A stretch of DNA of 64,000 nt, taken from contig NZ_CP013380.1 of assembly GCF_001513745.1 (NCBI RefSeq), forward strand, positions 2,542,001 to 2,606,000, in the 5' to 3' direction. Positions 25,280 to 36,010 of the stretch are shown in pieces. The stretch comes from Burkholderia humptydooensis. GTDB taxonomy: Bacteria; Pseudomonadota; Gammaproteobacteria; Burkholderiales; Burkholderiaceae. The notes under the pieces were generated by a model. That model searched no databases, had not been told where the DNA came from, and worked only from the letters and a program-made list of their open reading frames with translations. The position numbers and the translations under genes are program-made. How positions within the stretch are numbered: the first letter of the stretch is position 1; each line of letters opens with the position of its first letter.

Positions 25280-28200
25280 TTACTGATTCAGCTCGTTCGC
25301 AAGCGCGGAGCCGATGAGGGTGTTCGCGCCCGGAAGGACGCGCATTGCCGTGCGAGCATTCTTGACGTAGTTGACGGGTTTATCCGTCAGCGGATTCGTG
25401 CCGCCGTTCAGCGCGCCGAGGGCAGCGCCGCCGACTGCACCTACCGCCTTGGACATGGCCTGAAGCTGCCCGAGCGCCACGATGGGCGACCCACCCCCCG
25501 CGTTCGTCTGTCCGCCCATGAGGACGTTCGCCGCATCGAGGCCGTCTCCCAACATCCCGGACACGTTCGTCATGACTGCGATACCGCTCGCGAGATGGAT
25601 ACCGTGCATATGCTCCCGCACGTACTTCTCCCGCTGGGCGTCCGTCATGCCTGCCGTCGAGGCCATCGTCTTAGCGTAGTACAGGGCAGCGCCCCATGCC
25701 GTACCCATGACGAAGCCCGTCGCGGAGTTGCGGTCGGCGATGAACGCGTTCCGCATGAGCTGCTTCTCCTGCGCCGTGATGCCGTACTTCTTGAACTGGC
25801 CCGCGTACTTCCCGACGATGCCCTCGCTGAGCCAGCGTGGCGTCTCGCCGATGTAGGCACGCTGAAGCGCCTGCCCGGTAACGCGGTGGATAGCCCCGAT
25901 CATGTCCTCGGCTGCACCCGGATGCGTACGATCCCATGCATCCCACGAGAACAGCTCGCCGTCCTTGCGGTTGGAATCGTGAGTCGCGATAGCTTCCTTG
26001 ATCCGGGCCACACGGTCAGCCGTCAGGCCCGAGTCCACGAGACGGGCCGGGTTCAGGTGCGAATGCCCCGTACCCGTGATGACACCGTTCTCGATAGTTG
26101 AGCCGCTGATCGCTTTCGCGAGGTCTTCGGCCAGCAGCGGAACGAAGCCGCGATGCAGCACCTTGGCAACGTAGTGCGCACCCGAGAGCTTGCCTACGAT
26201 ATCCATACCCTGATACCCGATCCGTCGCCACATCGCCGAGTCCTGAAGTGCCGAGCCCGTGTGGTTGAGCGTAGCGCCCGCGCGCGTCTCCCCGAAGTGC
26301 AGACGGTGATCCAGCCCCATCGCTGACGACGCCATGCGGTTCAGTTGCTTCATCAGCGCGGTGTCCTTACCCATCCCGTTGAAGATGGATTTGAACATGC
26401 CGTTCACGCCCGACGACGCGATGATCGATGCAGCGTCCGCCAGAGCGTTGAAGCCCAGCTTACCCATCATGCTCATGTGGGCCGTCTGCGCGAGGAACTG
26501 CGCCACCACGTTGTCCTTGTTACCAAGGCGATCCGTGAGGCTCTTATGCAGGAAGTCCAGCGCGTTCATCTCCTCATGGTTTGCGCCACGGGATACGAGC
26601 GCGTCCTTCATCGCAGTCCAGTGCGCGTCGTCTTTCAGGCCACGCTTAGCCAGTGCGATGCGCCCAGCGAACTCACTGGACTGCCCCTCCACCATGCGGC
26701 CGATGTCCGTGTCGATGTAGTCCAGCAGACGCGTGCCGTCCGGCTGGCGGGCCAGCAGGTCGAACTCTGTACGGGTACGATCCGAGATGACATCGACAAG
26801 TGCTTTCTTGAAGTCATCCGCCATCACACCCGTGACCTTCTTGCCCGTGTAGTCCGCCTTGAGCATGTCCGCTGCAACCGCTCCGAAGTGGTCGTCCGAG
26901 CCCGCAATCCGAGCCTCCGGGTCGCGGATGATCTGCGTCAGGTAACGATCCGTGAGATTCGCGGCCTGCTCGCTGACCTTCCGGTGCAGTTCCATCGTGG
27001 CGTCCTGCGTAGCCGGGCCTGCCTTGTTCAACTTGTCGAGCGCAGGTTCGATCACCTTCGCCATGTACTGCTGCCGCAGCATGCCCTTGAACGAGTTCCA
27101 CTCGCCCGCGCGCGCCGGGTCGTTGTACATCGACTGAAGCTCACGCCAGTCCCACGCGTACGGCAAATAGCCCTGCCAGCCTCGCTTGCCGATAGCCGTG
27201 GACTTCGCCTCACCGTACTTCGCCCCCATCTCCGTCATGTCCTTCCACATGCCATCGACGACAGCCGCCATCTGCTTCACGAGCGGATGAGCCTGCGAGA
27301 CGTACTCCTCGCCGGACAGGCGCGCGTTGCGGTTTGCCAGTCGCTCCTCCTGCACCAGTCGCGAGATGCGCTTCTCGGCGTCGCCCGCGAAGATGCCCTG
27401 CGACCACCGCACACGCTCCTCGTTCGTCATCAGCTCGGGCAAGATTCGGTGCCATACCTCGGCAACCGGCTTGCGCCAGTTCGACGCGAGGATCACCTTG
27501 TCAATGGCTGCGGACGTGGAGTGCTGGCGGTTCACACCGGTCGGGTCTTCGGCCAGCATGGACGCGATGTGGCGTACGTCTTTGTTCGCCGAGCGGCCCA
27601 GCGTCATGCCAACCGAGTCCAGCATGGCGACGGCCTTGCCGACCGCGCCCATCTTCTTGCCCCGGATCGAGTCGTACCACGTCGAGGCATTACGGCGGAG
27701 CTTCTCCGTCTCCTTCGGCAGCACCTCCTTCCAGTTCTCCAGTTGGTCTGCCATCTTCTGCGCGAGCACGCCGAGCGGAACATCTTCGCGGGCAACGCCC
27801 GGAGCCGTGAGAACCGAGCGACCGGTGGGGCGGGCGTATGGAAGGTCCGCGCGGAGCGGCGTGCTCACGAGGTGATCGGACAAGCCGAGCGCTTTCGTCA
27901 GCATGTTCACCTCACCCGGCTTCAGGCCCAGCAGCGCGCGCACTGCGTCTACGGTCTTCGACAGGATGTTCCCGTTCTTGACCTTTAGCGACTTCAGGTG
28001 GTCGATGAATGCGGACTGGCCGCTGTACAGACCGGCAACGAACTCGTCCACGTTCTTCAGGTAGTAGCGCGTGTTGGCGTCCGTGCCCTTGTACTCGCGC
28101 AGAGCGCGCTGGCGCAGCTTGTCGAGCTGGCTTACGAGCTGGCCGTGTGCGGACTGCGGCATGCGCTTGCCGTATGCGACCTTCTGCGCCGTGACGCTAT

Positions 28201-30181
28201 GGGCGATCTCATGCAGCATCATCTCGTCACGGTTCAACCCGCCTCGCGGCGACTGGCCTACAGCACGCTTCGCAGCGTGTACCGGATGATCGATCGCGTC
28301 GTGCGCCCACGTATGAATCTCGTGGGTCGCCGGGTTGTAATGGCTCCGGGCATTGCCGCCCTTCTGTGCGCTACCGGGATGCTCAAAGATCGCTGCCGCG
28401 CTGCGGCCTTCCTGCGTCTCCATGAGGCGACGGGCCAGCGCCCGAACCATCGGGTCTTGTGCGTCCGTCGCCAGTCGCATCAGTTCGGTGTGAGAGTCTG
28501 TGCTTGCGCCGCGAGCCCGCTCGGAATTGCTGAGCATCTCGTCCCTCACATTACCCATTCGGACGGCTTCGGCGTTCGCCCATTCGTCATTGATCCGGTC
28601 TTCGGCACCACTCACCACATCGCGCTCCGTAGCGTCGTTGGTGGCTGCGTCTTCACGCGACTGGCGCTCCTCCGGCTCCAGCTTTTCAGCATCCTTGGCG
28701 CGGGCTTCCGCCTCTGCCTTTTCAGCCTGCTCAGCCTTGAACTCCTCCACCGCGTCTGCGATCTTCGAATCGCCTGACCCGTGATCGCCTGCGCGAGTCT
28801 CCGTCTCGGTTACGATCTTGTTGCCTGCCAGTGGATCGCTAGCATGAATGCCTGCGTTCGAGTCTTCTGAGCGAGTCTCACCAGCCGCCCGGCCTATGAT
28901 GTCGTCGATGCGCTCGTTCTGACCTGCGATGTGGGCGTCGAGTGCGTGACCATCCAGCTTTGCCCCGACCTCCGGCTCGACCTTCGCTCGGACCTCGCCC
29001 ATGAGCCCAGCAGCATGCCCGACCCCGCCGAGCATTGCACCCAGCGCGCCCTGCCTGAACAGCTCGGGCCAGTTATCACTGCCGTTGTCCATCCGCGTGA
29101 TGGCGTGCGCAGCGAGCATGTTGCCCGCCGCGCCCTCTGCCATCGAACTAACGACGCCGGTTACGCCCTCTGCCGCGCGAACCGCGAATGCCGCACGCGC
29201 CGCGTTCGCAATTGATCCTGCGCCAAGCGTAGCGACCAGCATGACCGGATCGCCTGCACCTGCGAGAAGCTGACCGGCCGTGGAAGTCCAGCCGCTCTGC
29301 GCGGCTCGGCGCTGGAAGTCTGCCTGTTGCTGCGCCATGCCGAGACGGCGCTCGTAGTCGGCCTGCGAGAACGCACCGCCCACGTAATCGCGGAGGTGGT
29401 TGTCAGCCCAAATTTCGGGCGCTTCCGTCGCCACGTAGTGTTTCTGAGCATCGCTCATTCTCCAGTTCGGATCGGGCGCGCCTGCTTGAAAAGCATCTTG
29501 CAGACGGCCCGCAAGTGTATCCCAATGCGCCGCCCGGACGAACGACTCCGCGAAGTCCGTCTTCTCGCTCAACGCCCGGATACCCGCCGCCGACTCCGCA
29601 TACGCTGCGTCTTCGAGGCCCATGCTGTCTAACGAGCTGCGCAGCGGTGTGCTATCGAACGCGGCGTCGTCAATGAGTGCGTCTGCCACCGGCTGCGCAT
29701 TCTGGCGCACCGCCAGCGCCTTCATCATCGGCGTCTGCGTAGGGTCGATGCCCTGCCCCTTACCCATGCCCGGAGCAACGAATGGAACGCCCGAGGTCGC
29801 AACACCGTCCTCGCCGGTGATCGCCGACACGTACGCGTTCGTCTCGTCGTTGTTCCACTTCGCCGGGTTCCAACCCGAGTTGTACGCCCGCAGCGCGTCG
29901 CCGTAGTTGCCGAAGCGCTGCATGTTCTGCGTCATAACAAAGCGCTGGATTTGCAGCGAGTCATCGAAGTTCGACGGGTCCAGACGACGACCCAGCGCTT
30001 CCTCAACCTTCGTCAGCGTCTTCGGCATGACCTGTGCGTAGCCGAGCGCCCCCTTCGGAGACACGGCGTTCGGATCGTTGCGCGATTCCTGCCAAATCTG
30101 CGCTGCACTCGCGCCTTGCGGTGCTCCGATTGCGCGGTCGTTCGCTGCGAGTTTATCCAACTGGTCCTGCGTGAAGTTCAT
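25280..30181 (-). CDS. Internal virion protein with transglycosylase domain (T7 gp16-like)
   Basis: A 1633-residue ejection protein. The N-terminus (about 1-125) is a lytic transglycosylase: IWQESRNDPNAVSPKGALGY, with catalytic Glu and the AQVMPKT and LRAYNSG follow-on motifs. T7 gp16 has the same enzyme at its start and is ejected to dig through peptidoglycan. Around residue 656 there is an HEIAH zinc-protease-like motif (MMLHEIAHSVTAQK), with a possible third ligand in DEFVAGLYS. The rest is long, helical and Ala-rich. It lies last in the internal-protein set, before tail fibre. The zinc motif is not part of standard T7 gp16. Confidence 0.9.
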   Translation of the reverse strand: MNFTQDQLDKLAANDRAIGAPQGASAAQIWQESRNDPNAVSPKGALGYAQVMPKTLTKVEEALGRRLDPSNFDDSLQIQRFVMTQNMQRFGNYGDALRAYNSGWNPAKWNNDETNAYVSAITGEDGVATSGVPFVAPGMGKGQGIDPTQTPMMKALAVRQNAQPVADALIDDAAFDSTPLRSSLDSMGLEDAAYAESAAGIRALSEKTDFAESFVRAAHWDTLAGRLQDAFQAGAPDPNWRMSDAQKHYVATEAPEIWADNHLRDYVGGAFSQADYERRLGMAQQQADFQRRAAQSGWTSTAGQLLAGAGDPVMLVATLGAGSIANAARAAFAVRAAEGVTGVVSSMAEGAAGNMLAAHAITRMDNGSDNWPELFRQGALGAMLGGVGHAAGLMGEVRAKVEPEVGAKLDGHALDAHIAGQNERIDDIIGRAAGETRSEDSNAGIHASDPLAGNKIVTETETRAGDHGSGDSKIADAVEEFKAEQAEKAEAEARAKDAEKLEPEERQSREDAATNDATERDVVSGAEDRINDEWANAEAVRMGNVRDEMLSNSERARGASTDSHTELMRLATDAQDPMVRALARRLMETQEGRSAAAIFEHPGSAQKGGNARSHYNPATHEIHTWAHDAIDHPVHAAKRAVGQSPRGGLNRDEMMLHEIAHSVTAQKVAYGKRMPQSAHGQLVSQLDKLRQRALREYKGTDANTRYYLKNVDEFVAGLYSGQSAFIDHLKSLKVKNGNILSKTVDAVRALLGLKPGEVNMLTKALGLSDHLVSTPLRADLPYARPTGRSVLTAPGVAREDVPLGVLAQKMADQLENWKEVLPKETEKLRRNASTWYDSIRGKKMGAVGKAVAMLDSVGMTLGRSANKDVRHIASMLAEDPTGVNRQHSTSAAIDKVILASNWRKPVAEVWHRILPELMTNEERVRWSQGIFAGDAEKRISRLVQEERLANRNARLSGEEYVSQAHPLVKQMAAVVDGMWKDMTEMGAKYGEAKSTAIGKRGWQGYLPYAWDWRELQSMYNDPARAGEWNSFKGMLRQQYMAKVIEPALDKLNKAGPATQDATMELHRKVSEQAANLTDRYLTQIIRDPEARIAGSDDHFGAVAADMLKADYTGKKVTGVMADDFKKALVDVISDRTRTEFDLLARQPDGTRLLDYIDTDIGRMVEGQSSEFAGRIALAKRGLKDDAHWTAMKDALVSRGANHEEMNALDFLHKSLTDRLGNKDNVVAQFLAQTAHMSMMGKLGFNALADAASIIASSGVNGMFKSIFNGMGKDTALMKQLNRMASSAMGLDHRLHFGETRAGATLNHTGSALQDSAMWRRIGYQGMDIVGKLSGAHYVAKVLHRGFVPLLAEDLAKAISGSTIENGVITGTGHSHLNPARLVDSGLTADRVARIKEAIATHDSNRKDGELFSWDAWDRTHPGAAEDMIGAIHRVTGQALQRAYIGETPRWLSEGIVGKYAGQFKKYGITAQEKQLMRNAFIADRNSATGFVMGTAWGAALYYAKTMASTAGMTDAQREKYVREHMHGIHLASGIAVMTNVSGMLGDGLDAANVLMGGQTNAGGGSPIVALGQLQAMSKAVGAVGGAALGALNGGTNPLTDKPVNYVKNARTAMRVLPGANTLIGSALANELNQ

Positions 30182-30248
30182 ATGTTCTCCTAAAAGGTGG
30201 AACGCGTATGAGGCAGCAGCCTCGTTGGAAGCCGCTGCCGCTACGCGC

Positions 30249-32534
30249 TTAGTAGCCCCAGCCCCAAGCGTTTTTGCTTGAGAGCCCGAGGTCGGGGTCG
30301 TGGTGTTCCGGCTTGTTCCCGTAGGTGTCGAGGATGCGGCGACCCACGGTGTCCGCCGTGATGTTGATGTGCTTGAGTGCGCCGTTCAGACCGGTCATGA
30401 ACAGAGTCATGTAGCCGTTGCCGAGGTTCTCGCCTGATGTGACCTTCCAGTCCTTCGCCACACCGCCTGCCTTCTCGATCTCCTGATCGATGGCGTACTG
30501 GACGGCGTTCTGGTACACCGCGGTCGTCTGTTCGCCCATGCCCGGATACTTCGCGTTCACCGAGCCCGCGAACGATGTCTGCCCGAGCGCGGCGTTGTGC
30601 AGGATGAATGCACCCGGCACGAAGTCCGAATTCTTCATCACCTGCCCGAGCGCCATCTGCGAGGCTTGGTCGTCCGTCATGTGGTACGCGGCCTTGTATT
30701 GCGCGATGATCGGCGCAACATGAACGGCGAGCTGCTGCTTGTTGCCGTCCGTCAGGTTGTACGGTGTCAGCGCCTCGTTGCCGCCCCACGGCATGAGCTT
30801 CTTGAACCAGCCGGGATCGGCCTTGCTCACCGTGTCCTGTGCCAGCTTCACGTCCTGTGGGGAGGCCGTCACACCCTGCGCCCGCGCAATCAGTTCGCGC
30901 TGCTGCTTGAGCTGTTCCGGGTCCATGATGTTCGCCCCGCTGTTGAGGAGCTGGATCACCTTGGGGGCATCCGATCCGACGTACGAGTGGACAGCCTCAG
31001 CGCCGCCCGGACCTTGCAGGAGATTCGACGCGTACAGGAGCGCCGTCTGCATGTCTCCGGTTGCAGGACCGTTGCCCGACACGAGCGCCGGAAGTTGCTG
31101 GGCCATCGCCTGCTTCAGTGCCGGGGACTGGTAGCTGGAGTAGTGCGCCGCCGCGCTCAGCTTGTCCCACATATTCTTCTGAGCGTCCGCCTGCTGCGCG
31201 TACTGCGGACTAGTCGCCTTCGAAAACAGCGTGTCCGCTGCCTGCTCGCGCGAGCCGGATGGGAACGGAAGATTCTCGTATTTGGCGAACGAGTTATTGT
31301 TCATCGCGTCCGCTGCAAGCCCCACTGCCTGATCGTAGTTGAGCTGTTGAAGCTGGAGCTTCTGCACCTGTGCGAGCTTCTTCGCATTGCCCTGATCGAG
31401 TAGCTTGTGCATCTGCGCCCGCTGCGCGTTGTTGTACACCGCCGTGGCGTCGCCATTGAGCTGGCGGTTCGAGTCCTCCATCGTGTCCATCACCGCGTCG
31501 AGCTTGGCGTGCCCTTCCGGCGAGGAATCGAAACCCGTCGCGCCCGACATCAGGCTCCACTGGAGGTCGGCCCGTGAGGTGAACAGGTTTCGTGCTGCCG
31601 GGTTTTTCAGGGCCCACTCCTGCTCCAGTCGCGGAATCTGTACTTCGAGGTTGTCCTTCATCTGCGTCGGCATCTCCTGCCATGCAGGCATGTCCTTGAT
31701 GGCCCGCACCGCCTGCCAATTCCCGTTCTGCGCATTGCTCAACACGGTGTCCCGCAGACCGCGCTGATATGCCTCGGTCGTCATGTTGTCAGGCTTCGCG
31801 AGCAGGTTCGTGTAGTCCGCGTGTGCCTGAGCCACTGCATCCGGCGTCAGGTTGTTGTTCGCCTTCAGGGTTTCCTGAAGCGCCTGCCCGCCCGATGCGC
31901 CGAGGTTCGTGAAGCCGTTGTACGCTTGCTCTTGCGTGAATTGCATGTACTGGCCCATGTGCACGCTGAGCATCTTCGGGAGCTGCTCGGCCAGCCCCTG
32001 CTGCACCATCGCATCGAAGTACGGATCGCCCGAGGGCTGCACCTCGCCCATCTTGCTGACGATGTACTGCCGCACCTGATCCGGCGATTTCTCACGGAGC
32101 TGGGGCATCGCCTGCATGAACTGCGACTGCGCGTCCTGCATGGCCGCTGCCATGTTGAACGCCTGCGCACCCTGAGTCGTGGCGTCCGGGCCGAACAGCT
32201 TCGTGTACCACGGCTGATCGTTCTCGATCTCGATGAGGCTCTTGCCCTGAGCTGCTTGGGCCATGCCCTCCGCGTATTGGAGCTTCTTCTGCCTTTCGAT
32301 GTATGGCTGGAGCATCCCTCCCGCCAGCTTGTTCAGAGTGTCGATGTTCTGCATGCCGCGCCGCGCGACAGTGTCGGCGAACTGAATCGCGTTACCGCCA
32401 GATACAACGCTACCGCTGGATTGTCCCGCGCCGGACGGGCCACCAGAGAAGCTAGTGGAACCTCCACCGCCGAACGTGTTCTGTTGCGTGACTACGCCGC
32501 CGTCGCCGGACAGGCCGAAGTTCACATTAGCCAT
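30249..32534 (-). CDS. Internal virion protein (T7 gp15-like)
   Basis: 761 residues in the gp15 slot between the gp14-like and gp16-like genes. The start is Gly/Ser-rich (FGLSGDGGVV, GGGGSTSFSGG), followed by FADTVARRGMQNIDTLNKLA and long Gln/Ala-rich helices. It should form the periplasmic tube of the ejectosome. Assignment by synteny, size and composition. Confidence 0.82.
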   Translation of the reverse strand: MANVNFGLSGDGGVVTQQNTFGGGGSTSFSGGPSGAGQSSGSVVSGGNAIQFADTVARRGMQNIDTLNKLAGGMLQPYIERQKKLQYAEGMAQAAQGKSLIEIENDQPWYTKLFGPDATTQGAQAFNMAAAMQDAQSQFMQAMPQLREKSPDQVRQYIVSKMGEVQPSGDPYFDAMVQQGLAEQLPKMLSVHMGQYMQFTQEQAYNGFTNLGASGGQALQETLKANNNLTPDAVAQAHADYTNLLAKPDNMTTEAYQRGLRDTVLSNAQNGNWQAVRAIKDMPAWQEMPTQMKDNLEVQIPRLEQEWALKNPAARNLFTSRADLQWSLMSGATGFDSSPEGHAKLDAVMDTMEDSNRQLNGDATAVYNNAQRAQMHKLLDQGNAKKLAQVQKLQLQQLNYDQAVGLAADAMNNNSFAKYENLPFPSGSREQAADTLFSKATSPQYAQQADAQKNMWDKLSAAAHYSSYQSPALKQAMAQQLPALVSGNGPATGDMQTALLYASNLLQGPGGAEAVHSYVGSDAPKVIQLLNSGANIMDPEQLKQQRELIARAQGVTASPQDVKLAQDTVSKADPGWFKKLMPWGGNEALTPYNLTDGNKQQLAVHVAPIIAQYKAAYHMTDDQASQMALGQVMKNSDFVPGAFILHNAALGQTSFAGSVNAKYPGMGEQTTAVYQNAVQYAIDQEIEKAGGVAKDWKVTSGENLGNGYMTLFMTGLNGALKHINITADTVGRRILDTYGNKPEHHDPDLGLSSKNAWGWGY

Positions 32535-32543
32535 CTGCTCTCC

Positions 32544-33449
32544 TTAGTCGAGTGCGAAGTTGAAGGAATTGTTGCTGCTTGATCCGCCGCCGCCGAGCGT
32601 GAAGCCGAAGTCGTTCCGGCCGCTGTACGAGCTGCTGCTGCCGAATGCCGACCCGCCATTCCCCACGCCCCACGAGTCAGCGAAGCTGCTCACGCCTTGT
32701 AGGATCGACTGCGACGAGAAACCCGGAGTCTGCCCCACCCCACCGTTGCCGCCGACAGAGCCACCGCCCATGTTGCGGAACATCGAGAAAGCGCCACCAC
32801 CGACTGCCCCCATCGCTGCACCCATCCCTGCCGTGATGTCGGGCATCTTCTCGGGCGCGATGAATGTTTGCGGAATGTCCTTCTGGTAATTCATGCCCGC
32901 GACGGTCTGCCCGTAGTCCTGCGAGGTGATGAGGTTCGAGCGCAGCCCCGCCGCCACCATCACCTGATCGAAGGACATCTGCGCGCCCTTCGTGGCTTGC
33001 ATCGTCGTGAGACGTGAGGTTGTGGTCTGCATAGTCGCGCGCATGATGTCTGCGGACGTGCCACCCGTACCCCGCGATGCAGCCTCGACGCGCATTGCGC
33101 CGAGCGCCCCAGCGGCCGCGATCTGCTGCTCCACGCTGCCGCGTGTCATCGCCTCCTGAGCCCGTGCCATGTTCACGGCCTGCGCGTTCGTCTGCGAGCC
33201 TATGGCGATGGCACGGTTCTGGTTGCCAATCGAGCGCTGGGTGTTCGACAGCGCCGCTTGCGCCGCGAGAAATGCGTTCCCCGCGTCGCGGATCATGTTG
33301 TTGTTGTCCGCTGAGTCCTTCGACAGCATATTCGCTGCCTCAGTCTTCGCGGAGTCCAACCTGTACTGCGCGTCGTTTTGTGCGTTCTGAAGGCGGGCCT
33401 GCATCATGCCGACACCTGCGCCCACGATCATGTTAAGGAAGGAACACAT
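32544..33449 (-). CDS. Internal virion protein (T7 gp14-like)
   Basis: 301 residues; N-terminal hydrophobic start (MCSFLNMIVGAGVGMMQA), then Gln/Asn/Ala-rich helices (DAQYRLDSAKTEAANMLS, AAGALGAMRVEAASRGTGGT) and a Gly/Ser-rich tail. Size, order and composition equal the gp14 class, which forms an outer-membrane pore during DNA ejection. The ATG overlaps the stop of tail tube B. Confidence 0.82.
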   Translation of the reverse strand: MCSFLNMIVGAGVGMMQARLQNAQNDAQYRLDSAKTEAANMLSKDSADNNNMIRDAGNAFLAAQAALSNTQRSIGNQNRAIAIGSQTNAQAVNMARAQEAMTRGSVEQQIAAAGALGAMRVEAASRGTGGTSADIMRATMQTTTSRLTTMQATKGAQMSFDQVMVAAGLRSNLITSQDYGQTVAGMNYQKDIPQTFIAPEKMPDITAGMGAAMGAVGGGAFSMFRNMGGGSVGGNGGVGQTPGFSSQSILQGVSSFADSWGVGNGGSAFGSSSSYSGRNDFGFTLGGGGSSSNNSFNFALD

Positions 33450-36010
33450 TAGACTCTCCTACCTGAAGTGAAGAATTGACCCACCCATTCAATCGCGGAG
33501 ATAGTCATGGGTAGGCCCACCTTTGCGATAAACTTGATCTTGTGCTCGATGTTCGATCGCCCCACCGGAACCGGGAAGTTCGTAGTGCTGATTGGCACGC
33601 GCCCGACGAGGTTATTCGAATGACCAACCTGACGCCCCGCGTAGCTGACGAGGTGCCGCTCGGCCCCGGTCTTGTCGATCATGTTCACGATGCAACCAGA
33701 GCTGTTCGTGAAGCTGGCCGTGTACTTATTGATGACGAGCCGCCCGTTCACGATTGCCTTGTCGTTTGAGTCACGCACGTACGGCGGAGTCGGTACAACG
33801 TAGCTCGGGTAGTCGAAGCCTCCCCAATAGTCCGCAGCCGGAATCGCCGGATACTGCGACGTAAAGCTCGTCCAGCTCGTCAGCTTTCCGTTCAGCAGGA
33901 ACTCATCATGGGTCGCTCCGATGGCGGCGTACGCGTCGTTCCACATACCCGGCGTGTTCAGCTTAGAGAGGATCGGCCCGCCCTGATTCATCGGGCGCAT
34001 GCTGTCGAGATACGGGCGCGTTCGATCCGCTGTGTCAAGACTGAACTCGTTGCACATGACGATGGCATTCGATGCCTGCCCGGCCCTCGCGTCGAGCGCA
34101 ATGGTAAACGACAGGAGCTTCTGCTGGTACGAGCTGACGCCCGCCACTATGCCGAGCGCATCGCTGAACTCCCAGCGGCTCCACGAGTCGAACTCGCGCT
34201 GCTGCGTACCCGGAGCATCGAGGTACGTGTACACGTAGAACCCGTTGTCATAGCCGTCCGCCCGCACCAGTAGCGCAGGCGGTGCGCTCACCGTAGCCAT
34301 CTCAGTCGGACGGCCCTTGATGTAACGCGAGAGCTGCTTGCTGATCTGGAATGTCTCCGGGATATCCTGAAACAGCCCGAGCTGGAACTGGTTGATGATG
34401 CCGCTGTACGGCACATCCCCGTTCGACGCAACCTGTGAGCCGTAGAAGACAATGTTCCCATGCACCACTGGCTGACAGAGGATCGCGTCTCGCTCGGCCG
34501 CTACCGGCGAGATGGTAATGTTCGCAGGCGACGCCGCTACGTTGCCGGGGATCGTGTACTGGTTGCGCAGGCCGAACAGAAACAGGTTCTTGTTGTACGT
34601 CACGCATCGCGTAATCACGTCGTCCGCCGCGCCGAGCGCGTATGCTTGGATCGGGTCGTCGTCATGCACAGACAGCATCGTCTTACGGAAGAAGTTGAAG
34701 TAGTCGCCCGTACGCGACATGAACACCGTACCGTCCGAGACGATCACGAGCCGGTCCTGAAACATCGCCAGCAGACTAATGCGCTTGCCGAAGAAGTACG
34801 GGATCGCACCCGTCTGGTCCTTGTCCCCGCACACTGAGCCCGCGAACTTCGGCACTTGGAAGTCCGTCGAATACGCGTTGAGTTGCGCCGGTCCAGAACC
34901 GATGGCGAACGTATCGCCGTCCTTCGTGATGCCCCCGACAGCGAACACCTGCCCCGGCTGTACTACCTGCGCCGGACCTTCGACCCACTTGCCAGTGCCA
35001 TACCCCTCGCCGGTGTCCGTCTTGAACACCATGTAATATGGATCGACCTGCGTGTTCGACTTGATCTGGATAGGCTTGTCGTTCCAGTGGATGCTGCTCA
35101 GCTTGCCAACGTCATCGAGCGTGTTGAACACTGCGCGGAACGTAGTTCCATCACCCCCGTCGTCGCACGACATGAAGCTGATGTTGTCGAGGATGACGGT
35201 GCCACCGCGTCGGTCGCAGTTCGTGAAGCCTTGCGATTGCAGCGCCGCGCGGAGTTTCTCCGCGATGTTCTGCGGTTGGATGCTGGCTTGCGCGTCGCCG
35301 ATCCACTGGTTCACCTTCGAGTTGTAGTCGTTCACGCGGTCATTGATCTGCTTCTGGTAGTCCGGGGCGGACGACGGAATGTCCGACGTGTTCAGCAAGT
35401 ACGGATAGCTTGATGCCATCGTCGTGTATGCAGCCGTGAACTGCACGCCGTCCGACCGGCGCGTGATCTTCAGCGTGTACGTTCGGCTGTACGCGCCACC
35501 GCGCACCCAAGCGACGCCGCGCATGTTATGACCTGCAAAGCGGTCGTCGAGGCTGTAGCCGGGGCCGAGCTTGTTCGCCGCGATGGCGATGTAGTCGCCC
35601 ACAGTACAAAGCGCTGAAACGCCGCCCGTCACCCACGGGGCCATGCCGTCGGGGTCCGCTAGTACCACGCTCAGGAAGCGCGAGTCTGTCTTGCAGTAGC
35701 AGAGGAACGCCGGGAGCGCAGCAGGGCACGCCGCAACGTCGCTCCGGTACAGCAGCGCATACTCCTTGCTGTTGTGGAAGAACGTGAATGTGCGGTACAT
35801 CCTGATGTCGGCCTTGAGGCTATCCAGCGACGAAGCCGCCGTGAGCACCTTGTAGTCCGTTAGGAGCGAACCGGGACGGCGGGCGCAGCCCACCACCGGG
35901 TCCGAAATCATGTTCACCTGCTCCCACATCTGGCCCGGATGTCGATCCTGCGGAACCTGCTCGCTGACGCCTCGCGTGACGCTCGCGTATGAGCCGACAA
36001 CCTTAGCCAT
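33449..36010 (-). CDS. Tail tubular protein B (T7 gp12-like nozzle)
   Basis: 853 residues, the size of gp12-type nozzle proteins. The N-terminus carries RHPGQMWEQVNMISDPV and GCARRPGS, the stretch by which gp12 proteins contact the tail adaptor, and the middle has FGKRISLLAMFQDRLVIVSDG, the widely conserved gp12 segment. It caps the tail and carries fibres. Coupled to tail tube A (stop and start overlap at 36010). Confidence 0.92.
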   Translation of the reverse strand: MAKVVGSYASVTRGVSEQVPQDRHPGQMWEQVNMISDPVVGCARRPGSLLTDYKVLTAASSLDSLKADIRMYRTFTFFHNSKEYALLYRSDVAACPAALPAFLCYCKTDSRFLSVVLADPDGMAPWVTGGVSALCTVGDYIAIAANKLGPGYSLDDRFAGHNMRGVAWVRGGAYSRTYTLKITRRSDGVQFTAAYTTMASSYPYLLNTSDIPSSAPDYQKQINDRVNDYNSKVNQWIGDAQASIQPQNIAEKLRAALQSQGFTNCDRRGGTVILDNISFMSCDDGGDGTTFRAVFNTLDDVGKLSSIHWNDKPIQIKSNTQVDPYYMVFKTDTGEGYGTGKWVEGPAQVVQPGQVFAVGGITKDGDTFAIGSGPAQLNAYSTDFQVPKFAGSVCGDKDQTGAIPYFFGKRISLLAMFQDRLVIVSDGTVFMSRTGDYFNFFRKTMLSVHDDDPIQAYALGAADDVITRCVTYNKNLFLFGLRNQYTIPGNVAASPANITISPVAAERDAILCQPVVHGNIVFYGSQVASNGDVPYSGIINQFQLGLFQDIPETFQISKQLSRYIKGRPTEMATVSAPPALLVRADGYDNGFYVYTYLDAPGTQQREFDSWSRWEFSDALGIVAGVSSYQQKLLSFTIALDARAGQASNAIVMCNEFSLDTADRTRPYLDSMRPMNQGGPILSKLNTPGMWNDAYAAIGATHDEFLLNGKLTSWTSFTSQYPAIPAADYWGGFDYPSYVVPTPPYVRDSNDKAIVNGRLVINKYTASFTNSSGCIVNMIDKTGAERHLVSYAGRQVGHSNNLVGRVPISTTNFPVPVGRSNIEHKIKFIAKVGLPMTISAIEWVGQFFTSGRRV

